From: Phycisphaerales bacterium
GTDB taxonomy: Bacteria > Planctomycetota > Phycisphaerae > Phycisphaerales > UBA1924
Assembly (NCBI GenBank): GCA_003511945.1
Contig: DOJA01000210.1
Coordinates: 4,471 to 11,611 of the forward strand
Direction of reading: 5' to 3'
DNA: 7,141 nucleotides
Positions 6,275-7,141 of this stretch are shown here, in pieces; the first letter of the stretch is position 1; every line of letters begins with the position of its first letter. Below the pieces are notes generated by a model. That model was not told where the DNA came from, did not search any database, and was given only the letters and a program-made list of their open reading frames with translations. A program made the translations under genes and the position numbers.

Positions 6275-6447
6275 CCGGGGGCCAGTGTAGAGCGCACTGC
6301 CCGGCCCGGGCGGGTGGGGCGAACCATGCCGGAACCATGTGCTCTCCGATGGTCGGCGGTGTGACTCATCGCCGCTTGAGCGGGGCCGGCCCTGCGCGAG
6401 TGACCGCGAAGAACGCACCCTCGGCGACGCCAGACCCCGAATCGCCG
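6275..6447. other. Intergenic region between the DUF3299-like gene and def
   Basis: This is 173 bases without a supported gene. It contains a short direct repeat, GAACCATG at 6321-6328 and 6332-6339 (11-base period), and the candidate -10 box before def. Just after the stop of the upstream gene, GGCGA (6423-6427) and TCGCC (6442-6446) could form a weak 5-bp stem with a 14-base loop, without a T run. The gap suggests def has its own promoter here. Confidence 0.5.
6284..6289 (-). promoter_or_regulatory. Possible -10 element just upstream of def
   Basis: TACACT (minus strand) ends 9 bases before the def ATG. If used as a -10 box, transcription would begin only a few bases before the start codon, or at it, which would agree with the absence of a Shine-Dalgarno sequence. 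No matching -35 hexamer is seen at 16-18 bases, so support is weak. Confidence 0.2.
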
Positions 6448-7141
6448 CTACATCCCGTGGCGGGCCGGGTCGCCCTGGGTCTCGCGGACCTTGGAGAGGG
6501 TGGCGCCCTCCATCAGGTAGAGCCCCAGGAGCCAGTTGCCCTTGACATAGGGGTCGACGACGAACTTGCCCTCGATGGTGCCGAAGGAGGTGAAGCGATC
6601 CCGTCCGGTGGCGGCCTGGGCGAGGCGGACCTCGATGGCGTCGTAGGGCGTGGGGGGCACGCCGATGCAGCAGCCGTCCCACATGTTGCGCATGGAGAGC
6701 ATCTCGTCGTTGGCGGCGGCCATGATGGGGAAGGCGACATAGCCGGTGATGCGGACCTGCTTGCCGTCGAGCATGGTGATGCGTTCGGGGAGACGGAGCT
6801 TGCCCATGCGGGGCTGGTAGGTCTCGGAGGCGGAGACCAGCAGGTCCCAGGAGACCTCGTAGGGGTCTTCGCGCGTGCCCGTGCCACGGACGGGGAAGCG
6901 CTCGTCGAAGAGGAGCCAGCCGTCGTCGGTCTTGCGGACGCGGGCTTTGACGACCTCTTTGAACTTCTCGGACGGGATGACCTCTTCGGGCGGGGCGTCG
7001 GCTGCGGCGCCGGGCGCGGCGCCGGGCGCGGTGCCGGGAGCGGCGAGGGGCGCGAGCGCGGCGACAGGCGGTGGGCTGTCGGGGCGCTCCACTTCGGCGG
7101 CGGCGAGGCCGAGCAGTTGATCGAGCTGAGCGAGGGGATCG
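6448..7141 (-). CDS. DUF3299-like protein (partial, 5' end outside the window)
   Basis: Only the C-terminal 230 residues are visible. A GTG at 7092 could serve as a start, but the frame continues upstream to the window edge with protein-like sequence (DPLAQLDQLLGLAAAE), so the gene most likely begins outside. The visible part opens with an Ala/Pro/Gly-rich linker that includes three APG[AT] repeats. The conserved domain follows: LDGKQVRITGYVAFP, then a strand-rich stretch with GCCIGVPPTPYDAIEV, then GTIEGKFVVDPY and WLLGLYLM. The G(K)xVRIxGYV plus CCxGVPPTP combination resembles DUF3299-family proteins, which often sit near ABC transporters or envelope genes. The role is unknown; the two adjacent Cys could bind metal. 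Any signal peptide would lie outside the window. The assignment is from motif memory only. Confidence 0.75.
   Translation of the reverse strand, partial: DPLAQLDQLLGLAAAEVERPDSPPPVAALAPLAAPGTAPGAAPGAAADAPPEEVIPSEKFKEVVKARVRKTDDGWLLFDERFPVRGTGTREDPYEVSWDLLVSASETYQPRMGKLRLPERITMLDGKQVRITGYVAFPIMAAANDEMLSMRNMWDGCCIGVPPTPYDAIEVRLAQAATGRDRFTSFGTIEGKFVVDPYVKGNWLLGLYLMEGATLSKVRETQGDPARHGM
7006..7041 (-). repeat. 12-base tandem repeat, three copies, in the DUF3299-like gene
   Basis: Three consecutive 12-base units (7006-7017, 7018-7029 and 7030-7041; the first two identical, the third with two changes) encode an Ala-Pro-Gly-[Ala/Thr] linker. Being a multiple of three, copy-number change would keep the frame. 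It is probably a flexible spacer. Confidence 0.8.

Noticed and set aside
6423..6446. Stem GGCGA/TCGCC after the DUF3299-like gene as a terminator
   Set aside because: It is a five-base stem with a 14-base loop and no T run, expected by chance at this GC content.
6275..6682. N-terminal extension of def up to 6682
   Set aside because: The extension runs through the intergenic region and the DUF3299-like gene in another frame. Peptide deformylase homology begins just after the ATG at 6274.
1..7141. CRISPR array, tRNA or rRNA gene, insertion sequence, phage or defence genes
   Set aside because: I looked on both strands and saw no regular spacer-repeat pattern, no cloverleaf-like tRNA, no transposase motif and no terminal inverted repeats.

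Overview
This GC-rich window (GC estimated by eye at about two thirds or more) looks like chromosomal DNA of a planctomycete, most likely of the Phycisphaerae. The main clue is the pair of genes encoding dockerin-like EF-hand repeats of the form GDAN.DG.VDFDDI...LANWG, a style common on surface and secreted proteins of that group. The heavy use of GTG starts and of G or C at third codon positions also fits. The taxonomic call is inference; there is no rRNA or other marker in the window.

Every supported gene lies on the minus strand, so the window reads from high to low coordinates. First comes the 3' part of a gene for a DUF3299-like protein, whose reading frame runs out of the window at 7141. 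After a 173-base gap comes a tightly packed set: def (peptide deformylase), fmt (methionyl-tRNA formyltransferase, sharing a GTGA start/stop overlap with def), and a 190-residue protein with an HEIGHH zinc-metallopeptidase motif that starts inside the last codons of fmt. fmt formylates the initiator Met-tRNA and def removes the formyl group from the finished N-terminus, so these two form one pathway. The role of the third, translationally coupled gene is unknown.

Downstream are two genes for EF-hand/dockerin-like proteins. The first is small (about 209 residues). It has two tandem 59-residue-spaced EF-hand units, no visible signal peptide, a possible sigma-54-type promoter, and an uninterrupted run of 15 G near its 5' end that places the best start codon out of frame with the rest. 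The second is a large secreted subtilisin-like protease of the KP43 type (1051 residues from the preferred start), with a propeptide, a catalytic domain, a C-terminal beta-barrel, a MAM/jelly-roll-like domain and a C-terminal dockerin-like pair.

The most unusual signals are the G15 tract in the small EF-hand gene and a conserved element immediately after the stop codons of both dockerin-like genes: 20 of 24 bases identical including the stop, then a similar hairpin-like segment about 35 bases further on. The def-fmt-metallopeptidase coupling is the third point worth following. No tRNA, rRNA, CRISPR array, insertion sequence or plus-strand gene is supported.
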